Shown here: positions 1 through 6,761 of the stretch, in pieces | Position numbering within the stretch: position 1 is the first letter of the stretch | How the letters are laid out: each line of letters opens with the position of its first letter | Origin: RGIG8748 sp045544515 | GTDB lineage: Bacteria; Bacillota; Clostridia; UMGS1810 | DNA: 19,552 nucleotides | Direction of reading: 5' to 3' | Assembly: GCA_045544515.1 (NCBI GenBank) | Contig: JAZPZD010000009.1 | Location: 1 to 19,552, forward strand | Notes under the pieces: model-generated | Told to the model about the DNA's origin: nothing | Database searches by the model: none | The model's input: only the letters and a program-made list of their open reading frames with translations | Translations under genes and position numbers: made by a program

Positions 1-1
1 G

Positions 2-46
2 CATATTTCGTTCCTCCGTTCATGGTTTCTGCACAATTCCATTATA
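2..46 (-). promoter_or_regulatory. Start region of a minus-strand gene running off the left edge
   Basis: Read on the minus strand, an ATG occupies bases 4-2 and is preceded by GGAGG (17-13) with an 8-base spacer, a canonical ribosome binding site. A perfect TATAAT lies at 46-41. No good -35 box is visible 16-18 bases further upstream, so the promoter call is weaker than the start-codon call. Only the first codon lies in the window, so the product cannot be named. A small dyad, TGTTGG/CCAACA (110-126), lies about 65 bases upstream of the -10 box and could be an operator. The remaining sequence up to base 150 is AT-rich and shows nothing else. Confidence 0.45.
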
Positions 47-150
47 ACGGATTTTGAACAAATATGCTCTCTTTTTTATTGTCTTTTTAAAATTTTGTTG
101 AGCTCTATTTGTTGGACACCCCAACATTTATTATAGAGCCCAAAAAATAT

Positions 151-182
151 AGAGATGCAAAAGACTAAACTTTTGCATCTCT
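151..182 (-). terminator. Intrinsic terminator of the DUF1846-nadE-trmO operon
   Basis: A perfect 13-bp stem (151-163 pairing with 170-182, AGAGATGCAAAAG on the plus strand) closes a 6-base loop. On the minus strand it is followed by ATATTTTTT, a U-rich tract. The trmO stop codon sits across the stem-loop junction (167-165), so the last four sense codons of trmO form part of the terminator stem. Confidence 0.85.
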
Positions 183-845
183 TATCTTTTCTACATATAT
201 TTTTTCTTTATCTGCCCTGAACTGTACGCAGTATCCTGCATAATCCATCTTGTACACTCTTGTTTTGTCATCGTGATAGCTCGGTCTGGGGTCGTTTTCA
301 AGGACTTGGATCAATAGAGCTAAAAATTCCTCCGAAAATTCGCTTTTTATATCCTCGGGCACAACGCATTTTAGCTTGTACGAGACGGTATCTTCTGCAA
401 ATCCGCACACTGCATCGGTATGAGCATCTGTAAAGGAGAGATACGGCTTTATGTCATATACGGGAGTTCCCGACACAATGTCCGCACCCTCTACAAAGAT
501 AACAGGTGCATCTTCGCATTCAAGGTCAATATCCAAAAGCCTTACCGACGAAAGTCCGATTGCGTTTGGTCTGTACGGAGAGCGGGTTGCAAAAACGCCC
601 ATCCTTGCATTGCCGCCAAGACGCGGAGGTCTCACTGTGGGGGAGATGTCTTTTGGCTTGTTTTTGGAAAAGCCCCATATAAGCCATATGTGAGAAAAAT
701 CATTCAACCCACGCAGAAAGTCGGGGTTTCGATACGGCTTTTCGAATACGATTTTGCCTTTTGTGTCAACCAGACCGCTTTGCCTCGGAACGCCAAACTT
801 TTCGGAAAAATCGGTGTATATCGTTGCAATTTTTGTAAGTTCCAT
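165..845 (-). CDS. trmO: tRNA (t6A37) N6-methyltransferase TrmO
   Basis: TrmO (YaeB/TsaA family) uses S-adenosylmethionine to methylate the N6 of threonylcarbamoyladenosine at position 37 of some ANN-decoding tRNAs, giving m6t6A; it acts in the cytoplasm. The 226 residues match the usual length of about 230. Visible family signatures are FGVPRQSGL (17-25), the highly conserved block VRPPRLGGNARMGVFATRSP (71-90) continuing into YRPNAIG (91-97), GTPVYDIKPYL (126-136), and NDPRPSY (184-190) in the C-terminal part. The N-terminal beta-barrel core covers roughly residues 5-140. The gene starts 5 bases after nadE and has no strong SD of its own, so translational coupling is likely. The start is supported by the fit of MELTKIATIY to the family N-terminus. 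Confidence 0.93.
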   Translation of the reverse strand: MELTKIATIYTDFSEKFGVPRQSGLVDTKGKIVFEKPYRNPDFLRGLNDFSHIWLIWGFSKNKPKDISPTVRPPRLGGNARMGVFATRSPYRPNAIGLSSVRLLDIDLECEDAPVIFVEGADIVSGTPVYDIKPYLSFTDAHTDAVCGFAEDTVSYKLKCVVPEDIKSEFSEEFLALLIQVLENDPRPSYHDDKTRVYKMDYAGYCVQFRADKEKIYVEKIRDAKV

Positions 846-850
846 ATATT

Positions 851-1582
851 TTACAACTCGGGTTTAAAAGACGGCATAAGCTCCAGCTTAAACAAATTGG
901 CTCTGTGCTTTGCGTCTATGATTTCTTTCTTTTTAGTATCTTCTATCTTGCCTGTGCGGATATATACATCGAGCTCTGCATAGGTAAAGCCAAGGTTTTC
1001 CTCGTCTGTTTTGCCGCAAAGACCGTCTATCGGGGTTTTTTCCACCAGTACCTTTGGAAGTCCCAGAGCATAGCCGATTTCTTTGACCTCTGTAACCGTA
1101 AGATGCGAAAGCGGAGAAAAGTCGCCCACGCTGTCACCGTAACGGGTGGAATAGCCCACATAATCCTCCGAAAGATTGCAGGTGTTTACCACTCTGCCGT
1201 TTACACTCTGCGAAACTGCATAGAGTGCGGTCATTCTTACTCTCGGGGGGATATTTGTCCTTGATTGAACGGAGATTTCCAAGTCCTCGGGCATTGAGGA
1301 CAAAAGGCTCTCCACTGTGTCTTTGATATTTATTTCAAATCGTTTTATGCCCAGGTGGTCGCAAAGAAGATACGCCATATCTATATCGTGCTGATTTCCC
1401 TGCGGCATAAGAACACCTATAACCTTGTCCTTGCCAAGAGCCTCAACGCATAGTGCTGCGGCAACGGAGCTGTCCTTTCCGCCCGAAATGCCCACAACGG
1501 CGTTGCAGTCCTTTCCGTTATTTAAAAAGAATTCTCTAATCCAACTGACACATTCGTCTTTGACCTTATTTGCATCAAACAT
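851..1582 (-). CDS. nadE: NAD(+) synthase, ammonia-dependent type
   Basis: NadE makes NAD from nicotinic acid adenine dinucleotide, ATP and ammonia, the last step of NAD synthesis. The 243-residue protein has the adenine-nucleotide alpha-hydrolase fold with the PP-loop SGGKDSS (33-39), the conserved stretch NTCNLSEDYVGYSTRYGDSV (133-152) that binds the deamido-NAD and ATP, and TPIDGLCGKTDEENLGFTY (183-201). It has no N-terminal glutaminase (nitrilase-like) domain, so it should use free ammonia, or ammonia from a separate glutaminase. The ATG follows the DUF1846 stop by 9 bases, and the SD (GAGGG) overlaps that TGA stop, a tight operon arrangement. The trmO gene follows 5 bases downstream. Confidence 0.94.
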   Translation of the reverse strand: MFDANKVKDECVSWIREFFLNNGKDCNAVVGISGGKDSSVAAALCVEALGKDKVIGVLMPQGNQHDIDMAYLLCDHLGIKRFEINIKDTVESLLSSMPEDLEISVQSRTNIPPRVRMTALYAVSQSVNGRVVNTCNLSEDYVGYSTRYGDSVGDFSPLSHLTVTEVKEIGYALGLPKVLVEKTPIDGLCGKTDEENLGFTYAELDVYIRTGKIEDTKKKEIIDAKHRANLFKLELMPSFKPEL

Positions 1583-1591
1583 ATGTTACCC

Positions 1592-3076
1592 TCACTTGTG
1601 ATAAAGTCTTTTGTTTTCGTACTGTGCCTCACAGCTTACATTTATTCCCAAACGGCGCAGCAGCATCTCGTCGCTCTCGGAGAGTATTACAGAGAAGTGT
1701 GCGTCACTTCCCTTGAGGTTTGAGAGCTGTTCCTTTGCTTTCATCGCACAGGGGCTTTCAACTGCCGAAATTGTAAGTGCAATCAGCACCTCATCTGTAT
1801 GAAGTCTGGGGTTTTTGTGCTTTAGGTTTTCAGTCTTTAGTGCACAGATTGGCTCCAATACACTTGAAGATATCAAATCGGTTTCTTCGTCTATGCCTGC
1901 CAGGTGTTTCAGGGCATTTAATATAAGTGCCGAAGCCGCACCCAAGGTGTCCGAGGTTCTGCCTGTTACCACCTTGCCGTCGGGGAGCACCATTGCACCT
2001 GCGGGGCGTCCTGTTTTTTCCGCTTTGATAAGTGCCGCAGATACCGCAGGGCATATGTCCGAAGTAATGCCCGCCTGGTTCATAAGGATTTCGAGCTTTG
2101 TAACATCGGTTCCGTCGGATTTACCGCAGAATTTGTTTACACAAGCGGTGTAGTATCTGCGAAGTATCTCTTTTTTGGATGCATCGCAGCACACATCGTC
2201 ATCTATGATGCAGTTGCCTGCCATATTAACGCCCATATCTGTAGGTGAGTTGTACGGAGATGTGCCCTGTATCATCTTGAATATGGTATTTAGCACAGGG
2301 AAAATCTCAACATCGCGGTTGTAGTTTACCGCGGTCTTCCCGTAGGCTTCCAGGTGGAATGGGTCTATCATATTAACATCATTAAGGTCGGCAGTTGCCG
2401 CCTCGTATGCAAGGTTTACAGGGTGCTTTAACGGAATATTCCATATAGGGAATGTCTCAAACTTGGCATACCCTGCAGTTATGCCTCTTTTGTGGTCGTG
2501 GTAGAGCTGGCTTAAACAAGTTGCCATCTTGCCGCTTCCGGGTCCGGGAGCAGTTACCACAATGAGCGAACGCGTGGTTTCTATATAATCATTTTTGCCA
2601 AGACCGTCATCGCTTACTATGTGGCTTACATCGGAGGGGTATCCGGCTATGGTGTAGTGACAGTAGCAACGAATGCCAAGCGAGGTCAGCTGTTTTAAAA
2701 ATGTGTTTGCACCTGCCTGACCGTTGTATCGGGTGAGCACTACACTGCCCACATACAAATCCATCTCTCTGAATGTGTCAATAAGCCTTAATACATCCTC
2801 GTCGTAGGTGATGCCAAGATCGCCTCTGGTCTTGTTTGCCTCAATGTCCTCGGCACTGATTGTAATTACAATCTCTACCTCGTCCTTTAACTGCTGAAGC
2901 ATACGGATTTTGCTGTCGGGTTCAAACCCCGGCAAAACCCTGGACGCGTGGAAGTCGTCAAAGAGCTTTCCTCCGAATTCAAGATACAGCTTTCCGCCAA
3001 AGAAATCAATCCTTTTGCGGATTTGCTCGGACTGCATACCAAGATATTTTTGATTGTCAAAACCTAACTTTTTCAT
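1592..3076 (-). CDS. DUF1846 family protein (function unknown)
   Basis: The 494-residue product is recognisable as the DUF1846 family (about 500 aa), which is widespread in Firmicutes and has no established function. It has no signal peptide or membrane segment, so it should be cytoplasmic. Near the middle is a Walker-A-like loop, APGPGSGKMATCL (176-188), suggesting nucleotide or phosphate binding; that is inference. Other notable strings are SPYNSPTDMGVNMAG (273-287) and a C-terminal domain from about residue 330. The start chosen is the ATG at 3076, which sits 8 bases after AGGTGG; a GTG 12 bases upstream overlaps that SD and is less likely. It is the first gene of an operon with nadE and trmO, preceded by a sigma-A-like promoter at 3111-3138. 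Confidence 0.88.
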   Translation of the reverse strand: MKKLGFDNQKYLGMQSEQIRKRIDFFGGKLYLEFGGKLFDDFHASRVLPGFEPDSKIRMLQQLKDEVEIVITISAEDIEANKTRGDLGITYDEDVLRLIDTFREMDLYVGSVVLTRYNGQAGANTFLKQLTSLGIRCYCHYTIAGYPSDVSHIVSDDGLGKNDYIETTRSLIVVTAPGPGSGKMATCLSQLYHDHKRGITAGYAKFETFPIWNIPLKHPVNLAYEAATADLNDVNMIDPFHLEAYGKTAVNYNRDVEIFPVLNTIFKMIQGTSPYNSPTDMGVNMAGNCIIDDDVCCDASKKEILRRYYTACVNKFCGKSDGTDVTKLEILMNQAGITSDICPAVSAALIKAEKTGRPAGAMVLPDGKVVTGRTSDTLGAASALILNALKHLAGIDEETDLISSSVLEPICALKTENLKHKNPRLHTDEVLIALTISAVESPCAMKAKEQLSNLKGSDAHFSVILSESDEMLLRRLGINVSCEAQYENKRLYHK

Positions 3077-3110
3077 AATCACTACCACCTAATAAATACA
3101 TCTAAATAAC

Positions 3111-3138
3111 AGTATAACACAAATTACAAAAAAAGCAA
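3111..3138 (-). promoter_or_regulatory. Promoter of the DUF1846-nadE-trmO operon
   Basis: On the minus strand TTGCTT (3138-3133) is separated by 16 bases from TATACT (3116-3111), and TGT immediately precedes the -10 as an extended -10 element. The position leaves a leader of roughly 28 bases before the ATG at 3076. No separate terminator hairpin is visible between this promoter and the upstream LysM-CAP gene, so some read-through from that gene is possible. Confidence 0.55.
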
Positions 3139-3162
3139 AGGTTTTAATTAATTTTTACCTAT

Positions 3163-3768
3163 TTATTTGGAAATAAACATCTGTGTCCAGATATTTCCGC
3201 TTTTTACATACCCAACGCCTATGTGGGTGTAGCTTTTGTTAAGGATATTTGCTCTGTGTCCCGACGAATTCATCCACGCATTTACAACCTCCTGGGGAGT
3301 TTTTTGCCCTTTGGCGATGTTCTCGGCGGCACCTCTATATGATATGCCAAACTTTTTCATCATATCAAAGGGAGAGCCGTAGGTGGGACTTGTATGCGAG
3401 AAGTAGTTGTTGTTTTTCATATCTTCGGATTTGTAGCGTGCCACGCGGGATAGCTCCCAGTCCTCTTTGAGTGTTCCAAGGCCGTTTTTTGCACGGATTT
3501 CGTTTACAAGGCGGATTACCTCTTTTTCGTATGAGCTTGCCGCAGTATCCTTTTGCGCAATGGTAATCTTCTGCCCGGGGTATATGAGAGAGGGGTTTTT
3601 GATATGAGTATTTGCATTTATTATTTCCGAAAGGCCTGTTTCGTATTTGACTGCGATTTTCCACATAGAATCGCCCGAAACTACCGTGTGATATGTGTTT
3701 GCCATTGCAGTTGTTGATAAAATCAGTGACATTGATGCAAGTGTAATGTTTTTTGCAAGTCTTTTCAT
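3163..3768 (-). CDS. Exported LysM-CAP (SCP-like) protein, SafA/YkwD type
   Basis: The 201-residue protein begins with a signal peptide (MKRLAKNI, a hydrophobic core, probable cleavage after AMA at 21-23). A LysM domain covers about 26-70, with YHTVVSGDSMWKIAVKYE and NPSLIYPGQKI; this is the type found in SafA-like spore-coat proteins and binds peptidoglycan. A CAP/SCP domain of the YkwD type covers about 83-199, with SHTSP (124-128), AENIA (148-152), SSGHRANIL (168-176) and GVGY (184-187). Family knowledge gives peptidoglycan binding for LysM; the biochemical role of bacterial CAP domains is unclear. Given that the genome also encodes dipicolinate synthase, a spore cortex or coat location is plausible but inferred. 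The SD AGGAGGT lies 8 bases before the ATG and is part of a possible inhibitory hairpin. Confidence 0.9.
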   Translation of the reverse strand: MKRLAKNITLASMSLILSTTAMANTYHTVVSGDSMWKIAVKYETGLSEIINANTHIKNPSLIYPGQKITIAQKDTAASSYEKEVIRLVNEIRAKNGLGTLKEDWELSRVARYKSEDMKNNNYFSHTSPTYGSPFDMMKKFGISYRGAAENIAKGQKTPQEVVNAWMNSSGHRANILNKSYTHIGVGYVKSGNIWTQMFISK

Positions 3769-3774
3769 AAGAAA

Positions 3775-3823
3775 AAACCTCCTTTCAAAATAAAATACCG
3801 GTCTATTTTATCACAGGAGGTTT
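3775..3823 (-). promoter_or_regulatory. Leader hairpin able to hide the SD of the LysM-CAP gene
   Basis: The minus-strand leader can fold so that the SD and its flank (3783-3775) pair over 9 bp with AAACCTCCT (3823-3815), followed by an internal loop and a perfect 8-bp upper stem (3811-3804 with 3797-3790) closing a 6-base loop. A possible promoter, TTGTAT (3834-3829), 18 bases, TAAAAT (3810-3805), would start transcription near 3798, inside the loop, and so leave out the anti-SD arm. Transcripts starting further upstream would carry the closed form. Pairing is seen directly; regulation is inferred. Confidence 0.45.
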
Positions 3824-4058
3824 ACATAATACAAGAGGTGGTTTTTACCAAGGGGTACTTTGGCGTACCCCTTGACCCCGCATTTCCGCTTTTTTTGTCG
3901 CCTTGCAATCATAAGACTTATCTTTTTAAATCGGCGGACCTGCGGAAACGCTATGCTTGGTCCTCGGTCTTTATCGCCGATTTAAAAATCTTTCGTTTTG
4001 ATTGCTTTCGGCTCCAAAAGATGCGGATTTTGCGCTTGACGGTAGTTCAAGGCTCCCA

Positions 4059-4108
4059 ATACAAAAAGAGCACGACCTAAATTAGATAGGTCGTGCTTGG
4101 TTTTGTAT
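4059..4108 (-). terminator. Terminator downstream of prs, symmetric in both directions
   Basis: A perfect 10-bp stem (GCACGACCTA at 4070-4079 with 4087-4096) has a 7-base loop. On the minus strand it is followed by TCTTTTTG, a U-tract, so it would end prs transcription coming from the right. An outer pair (ATACAAAA at 4059-4066 with TTTTGTAT at 4101-4108) makes the structure nearly symmetric, so it may also act on the plus strand. It lies about 55 bases beyond the prs stop. Confidence 0.65.
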
Positions 4109-4131
4109 GAAATAAATAGCCATAGTTGGGG

Positions 4132-4160
4132 TTCAAGGGGGTTTTCTAAACCCCCTTGAA
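4132..4160. repeat. 13-bp perfect inverted repeat just after prs
   Basis: TTCAAGGGGGTTT (4132-4144) and its exact complement (4148-4160) enclose a 3-base loop, 3 bases beyond the prs stop on the minus strand. Neither side carries a clear U-tract, so it is a poor intrinsic terminator by itself. It could protect the 3' end of the prs mRNA, or be one end of the repeat cluster. Confidence 0.6.
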
Positions 4161-4163
4161 AAA

Positions 4164-5333
4164 TTATTTATTCTCGCTTTCAAACATAGAAACCTGCTCT
4201 TTTAATTCTGCCTTATGTTTTTCCATAAGAGCCTTAATTCTGTTAACAGGAGAGAGAAGCTGGCTTATTGTTTCGTCGTGGTTGATGGTGTCTATAAGGA
4301 TAGAAATGTATTTGGACATATCAACCTCGCAGTACCAGTCCTTTTCTTTGAGCTCGGGCATACGATACACAAGGTTTGTAGTAAACACCTTGGTTATTTC
4401 GCCTTTTTCATACGCCTCATCAAAAGCTTGCAGACCGTTGCAGAAAAGTCCGAAAGCAGTAAATATGAATATTCTTCTTGCACCTTGAGCCTTGAGCTTT
4501 GATGCGATATCAAGAACAGACTCGCCCGAAGAAATCATATCGTCTACTATCATTACATCCTTACCCTCAACGCTGTTACCCAAATATTCGTGTGCTTCTA
4601 TGGGGTTTTTGCCGTTTATAACTACCGAGTAGTTTCTTCTCTTGTAATACATACCCAGGTCAAGACCAAGTACGGAGGAATAGTACATACATCTGTGCAT
4701 TCCGCCCTCATCGGGAGATATAACGATTGTGGACTCTTTGTCGTAGTTTATATCGGGTACTGCACGGGTGAGTGCCTTTAGCATCTGGTATGTTGTCTGT
4801 ACATCGTCAAAACCGGAAATCGGGATTGCGTTTTGTACTCTTGCATCGTGTGCATCAAATGTAAGTATGTTTGTAACGCCCATATTTACAAGCTCCTGGA
4901 GAGCCAGTGCACAGTCGAGGGATTCTCTTGCTGTTCTTCTGTGCTGTCTGCCTTCGTAAAGCATAGGCATTACTACGGTGATTCTTCTTGCTTTACCGCT
5001 TATAGCAGCGATAATTCTCTTCAGATCCTGATAGTGATCGTCGGGGCTCATATGGTTTTCCACGCCGTACATTTTGTATGTTACACCGTGATTGAATACA
5101 TCGCATATAATAAATACATCGTTACCTCTTACGGTTTCGTTGAGCACGCATTTTGCTTCGCCCGAGCCAAATCTGGGACACTTTATCTTTGCAATATATG
5201 TATCCTCGTTTTCAAATTCGCCTCTGAATTTCTTTAGATAAAAGTCGATTTTGTCTGCAAGCTCCTCGCACCCTTTCATACAAATAACGGTAAGCTTGGC
5301 ATAAATCGGCTTTCTTTCGTTTTGATTAGACAC
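4164..5333 (-). CDS. prs: Ribose-phosphate pyrophosphokinase, long variant
   Basis: PRPP synthetase transfers pyrophosphate from ATP to ribose 5-phosphate, giving PRPP for purine, pyrimidine, NAD, histidine and tryptophan synthesis. Family landmarks, numbered from the chosen start, are the ATP-binding region PMLYEGRQHRRTARES (123-138), the catalytic or metal-binding FDAHDARVQNAIP (159-171), SPDEGGMHR (206-214), and the PRPP loop VMIVDDMISSGES (260-272). At about 389 residues it is clearly longer than the usual 310-330, with extra sequence at both ends, and the loop has SSGES where typical enzymes have TGxT. The GTG at 5333 is preferred because AGGAGG lies 8 bases before it; the nearby ATG (5339) is only 2 bases from the SD, and the ATG at 5369 is about 5 bases from the predicted transcription start. 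Confidence 0.88.
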   Translation of the reverse strand: MSNQNERKPIYAKLTVICMKGCEELADKIDFYLKKFRGEFENEDTYIAKIKCPRFGSGEAKCVLNETVRGNDVFIICDVFNHGVTYKMYGVENHMSPDDHYQDLKRIIAAISGKARRITVVMPMLYEGRQHRRTARESLDCALALQELVNMGVTNILTFDAHDARVQNAIPISGFDDVQTTYQMLKALTRAVPDINYDKESTIVISPDEGGMHRCMYYSSVLGLDLGMYYKRRNYSVVINGKNPIEAHEYLGNSVEGKDVMIVDDMISSGESVLDIASKLKAQGARRIFIFTAFGLFCNGLQAFDEAYEKGEITKVFTTNLVYRMPELKEKDWYCEVDMSKYISILIDTINHDETISQLLSPVNRIKALMEKHKAELKEQVSMFESENK

Positions 5334-5380
5334 TATCATTTCCTCCTGTGCACATAGATATTTTATCATAACATATTAAT

Positions 5381-5409
5381 ATCTTATCATATACGACAAG
5401 ATTTTTCAA
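5381..5409 (-). promoter_or_regulatory. Promoter of prs
   Basis: On the minus strand TTGAAA (5409-5404) and TAAGAT (5386-5381) are separated by 17 bases, with TGA in front of the -10 (extended -10). The predicted start of transcription is near 5374, which leaves a leader of about 40 bases before the GTG at 5333. The remaining divergent spacer (5410-5472) is AT-rich and shows no operator or riboswitch that I can recognise. Confidence 0.55.
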
Positions 5410-5472
5410 TATTTAACATCAAATTTACAATGCAATTATGTTACAAAATTTAGGTATAAACTATGTGATTTA

Positions 5473-5501
5473 TTGACATAAAAGTTCATTTGTAGTATAA
5501 T
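5473..5501 (+). promoter_or_regulatory. Consensus sigma-A promoter of the aminotransferase-trpS-tagO operon
   Basis: A perfect TTGACA (5473-5478), a 17-base spacer and a perfect TATAAT (5496-5501) match the housekeeping consensus exactly. Transcription should begin near 5508, giving a leader of about 55 bases. That leader is too short for a T-box. The SD AAAGGA (5548-5553) lies 9 bases before the start codon. Confidence 0.85.
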
Positions 5502-5562
5502 TTATCCTGATGTATTATGCATTTTAAAAAATCGAATTGTAATTGCGAAAGGATATGATAAA

Positions 5563-6756
5563 ATGGACATTCAGTCAGCACTCGCTTCGAGGGTTACATC
5601 TCTCAAGGCATCTGCGATAAGAGAGATTTTCAAAATGCTCGGTTCTGCCGATGTAATAAGCTTTGCAGGCGGTATTCCGTCGCCCGAGCTTTTTCCTACC
5701 GAGGAGTTTAATTCGATACTTACAGACATCCTTACAAATGTAGGCAAGGGTGCACTTGTATACGGCGTAACAGAAGGGTACACCCCTCTTATAGAAATCG
5801 TAACCGAAAGATTAAAAAAGGCATCTGTATGCCACGATTTTGACCAGGTTATAATAACAACAGGTGCACAGCAGGCAATAGATTTAACTTGCAAATCTTT
5901 GGTAAACGAGGGCGAGGGCATAATTGTCGAGGAGCCGAGCTTTATCGGTTCGCTAAATTCCTTCCGTTCGTACAATGCACGCCTTTTTGGTGTGGAGATG
6001 GCTTATGACGGCATCGACACCGACAAGGTGGAAGAAATTCTTAAAAAAGAAAACATCAAGCTAATCTATACAATCCCCACATTCCAGAACCCTATGGGTA
6101 TTACTCAATCCATAGAAAAGAGAAGAAAGCTATTAGAACTTGCAGAAAAATACGACTGCTACATAATAGAGGATAACCCCTACGGCGAATTAAGATTTAA
6201 AGGCGAGGATGTAGATGCAATAAAGACAATGGACGATAACGGCAGAGTTATCTATGTGGGCTCGTTTTCCAAAACTCTCGCACCCGGTATAAGAGTGGGC
6301 TTTGCTTGCTGTCACAGAGATATTATGGACAGAATTATCGTTTCCAAGCAGGTAAACGATGTACACACCACACTTATGATGCAGATGTTAGTTGCAGAAT
6401 ATATCAAGAGATACGACTTTGAGGCACATATCAAGGAGAGCTGTGACCTCCTTGGCGAAAAGTGTGACATTATGCTCTCTGCAATAGAAAAATACTTCCC
6501 CAAGAGTGTAAAGTACACAAGGCCCGAGGGCGGAATATTCCTCTGGTGTACACTCCCCGAGGGCATAGATGCAAAGCCGATATTCCAAAAAGCTGTGGAT
6601 AGAAAGGTTGCCTTTGTCCCCGGAAGCACCTGCATGGTAGACCTTGAGGCACCGTGCAATTCATTCAGACTAAACTACTCCACCGCATCAAATGAGGACA
6701 TAGTAAAGGGTATCAAAATACTCGGTGACCTGTTAAAAGAAGAAATAAAGGAATGA
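5563..6756 (+). CDS. PLP-dependent aminotransferase, 2-aminoadipate (LysN-like) type
   Basis: A fold-type I (class I/II) aminotransferase of 397 residues, closest in sequence features to the 2-aminoadipate/MocR-domain group; the true amino-acid substrate cannot be read from the sequence. Visible features are the PLP-lysine motif GSFSKTLAPGIRVG (233-246, Lys237), PTFQNPMG (172-179) with the Asn that contacts the PLP O3', IIEDNPYGEL (201-210) with the Asp that pairs with the pyridine nitrogen, and FRLNYS (368-373) with the Arg that binds the substrate carboxylate. There is no N-terminal GntR helix-turn-helix, so this is the free enzyme and not a MocR regulator. It is the first gene of the operon and trpS begins 5 bases after its stop. 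Confidence 0.88.
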   Translation: MDIQSALASRVTSLKASAIREIFKMLGSADVISFAGGIPSPELFPTEEFNSILTDILTNVGKGALVYGVTEGYTPLIEIVTERLKKASVCHDFDQVIITTGAQQAIDLTCKSLVNEGEGIIVEEPSFIGSLNSFRSYNARLFGVEMAYDGIDTDKVEEILKKENIKLIYTIPTFQNPMGITQSIEKRRKLLELAEKYDCYIIEDNPYGELRFKGEDVDAIKTMDDNGRVIYVGSFSKTLAPGIRVGFACCHRDIMDRIIVSKQVNDVHTTLMMQMLVAEYIKRYDFEAHIKESCDLLGEKCDIMLSAIEKYFPKSVKYTRPEGGIFLWCTLPEGIDAKPIFQKAVDRKVAFVPGSTCMVDLEAPCNSFRLNYSTASNEDIVKGIKILGDLLKEEIKE

Positions 6757-6761
6757 TATAA

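Larger units (their letters stand above)
3838..4160. repeat. Palindrome-rich spacer, possible degenerate mobile repeat or structured RNA
   Basis: This gene-free stretch is dense in inverted repeats. At the left is a 10-bp hairpin (3849-3858 with 3865-3874), continued by CCCCTTGACCCC. In the centre is a perfect 14-bp pair (3923-3936 with 3975-3988). At 4059-4108 is a terminator-like palindrome, and at the right end a 13-bp hairpin (4132-4144 with 4148-4160). The two end hairpins are related to each other in opposite orientation: the right one, read on the minus strand, continues into CCCCTTGAACCCC. Around the central stem, shorter mirrored words (GCAATCA at 3905 and 3999; CCGCAT at 3878 and 4021; CCTTGA at 3870 and 4047) show a degenerate dyad of about 180 bases. 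An 80-codon open frame crosses it but has no SD or recognisable product. Confidence 0.5.

Noticed and set aside
420..983. Plus-strand open frame across trmO and nadE
   Set aside because: Overlaps two clear genes on the other strand and shows no domain or SD.
3838..4080. Open frame of 80 codons on the plus strand in the palindrome-rich spacer
   Set aside because: No SD at a suitable distance, no recognisable domain, and almost its whole length is made of inverted repeats and a terminator-like stem.
5502..5562. Possible T-box or trp-responsive leader controlling trpS
   Set aside because: The leader is only about 55 bases, with no specifier or antiterminator elements, and trpS is the second gene, 5 bases after the aminotransferase.
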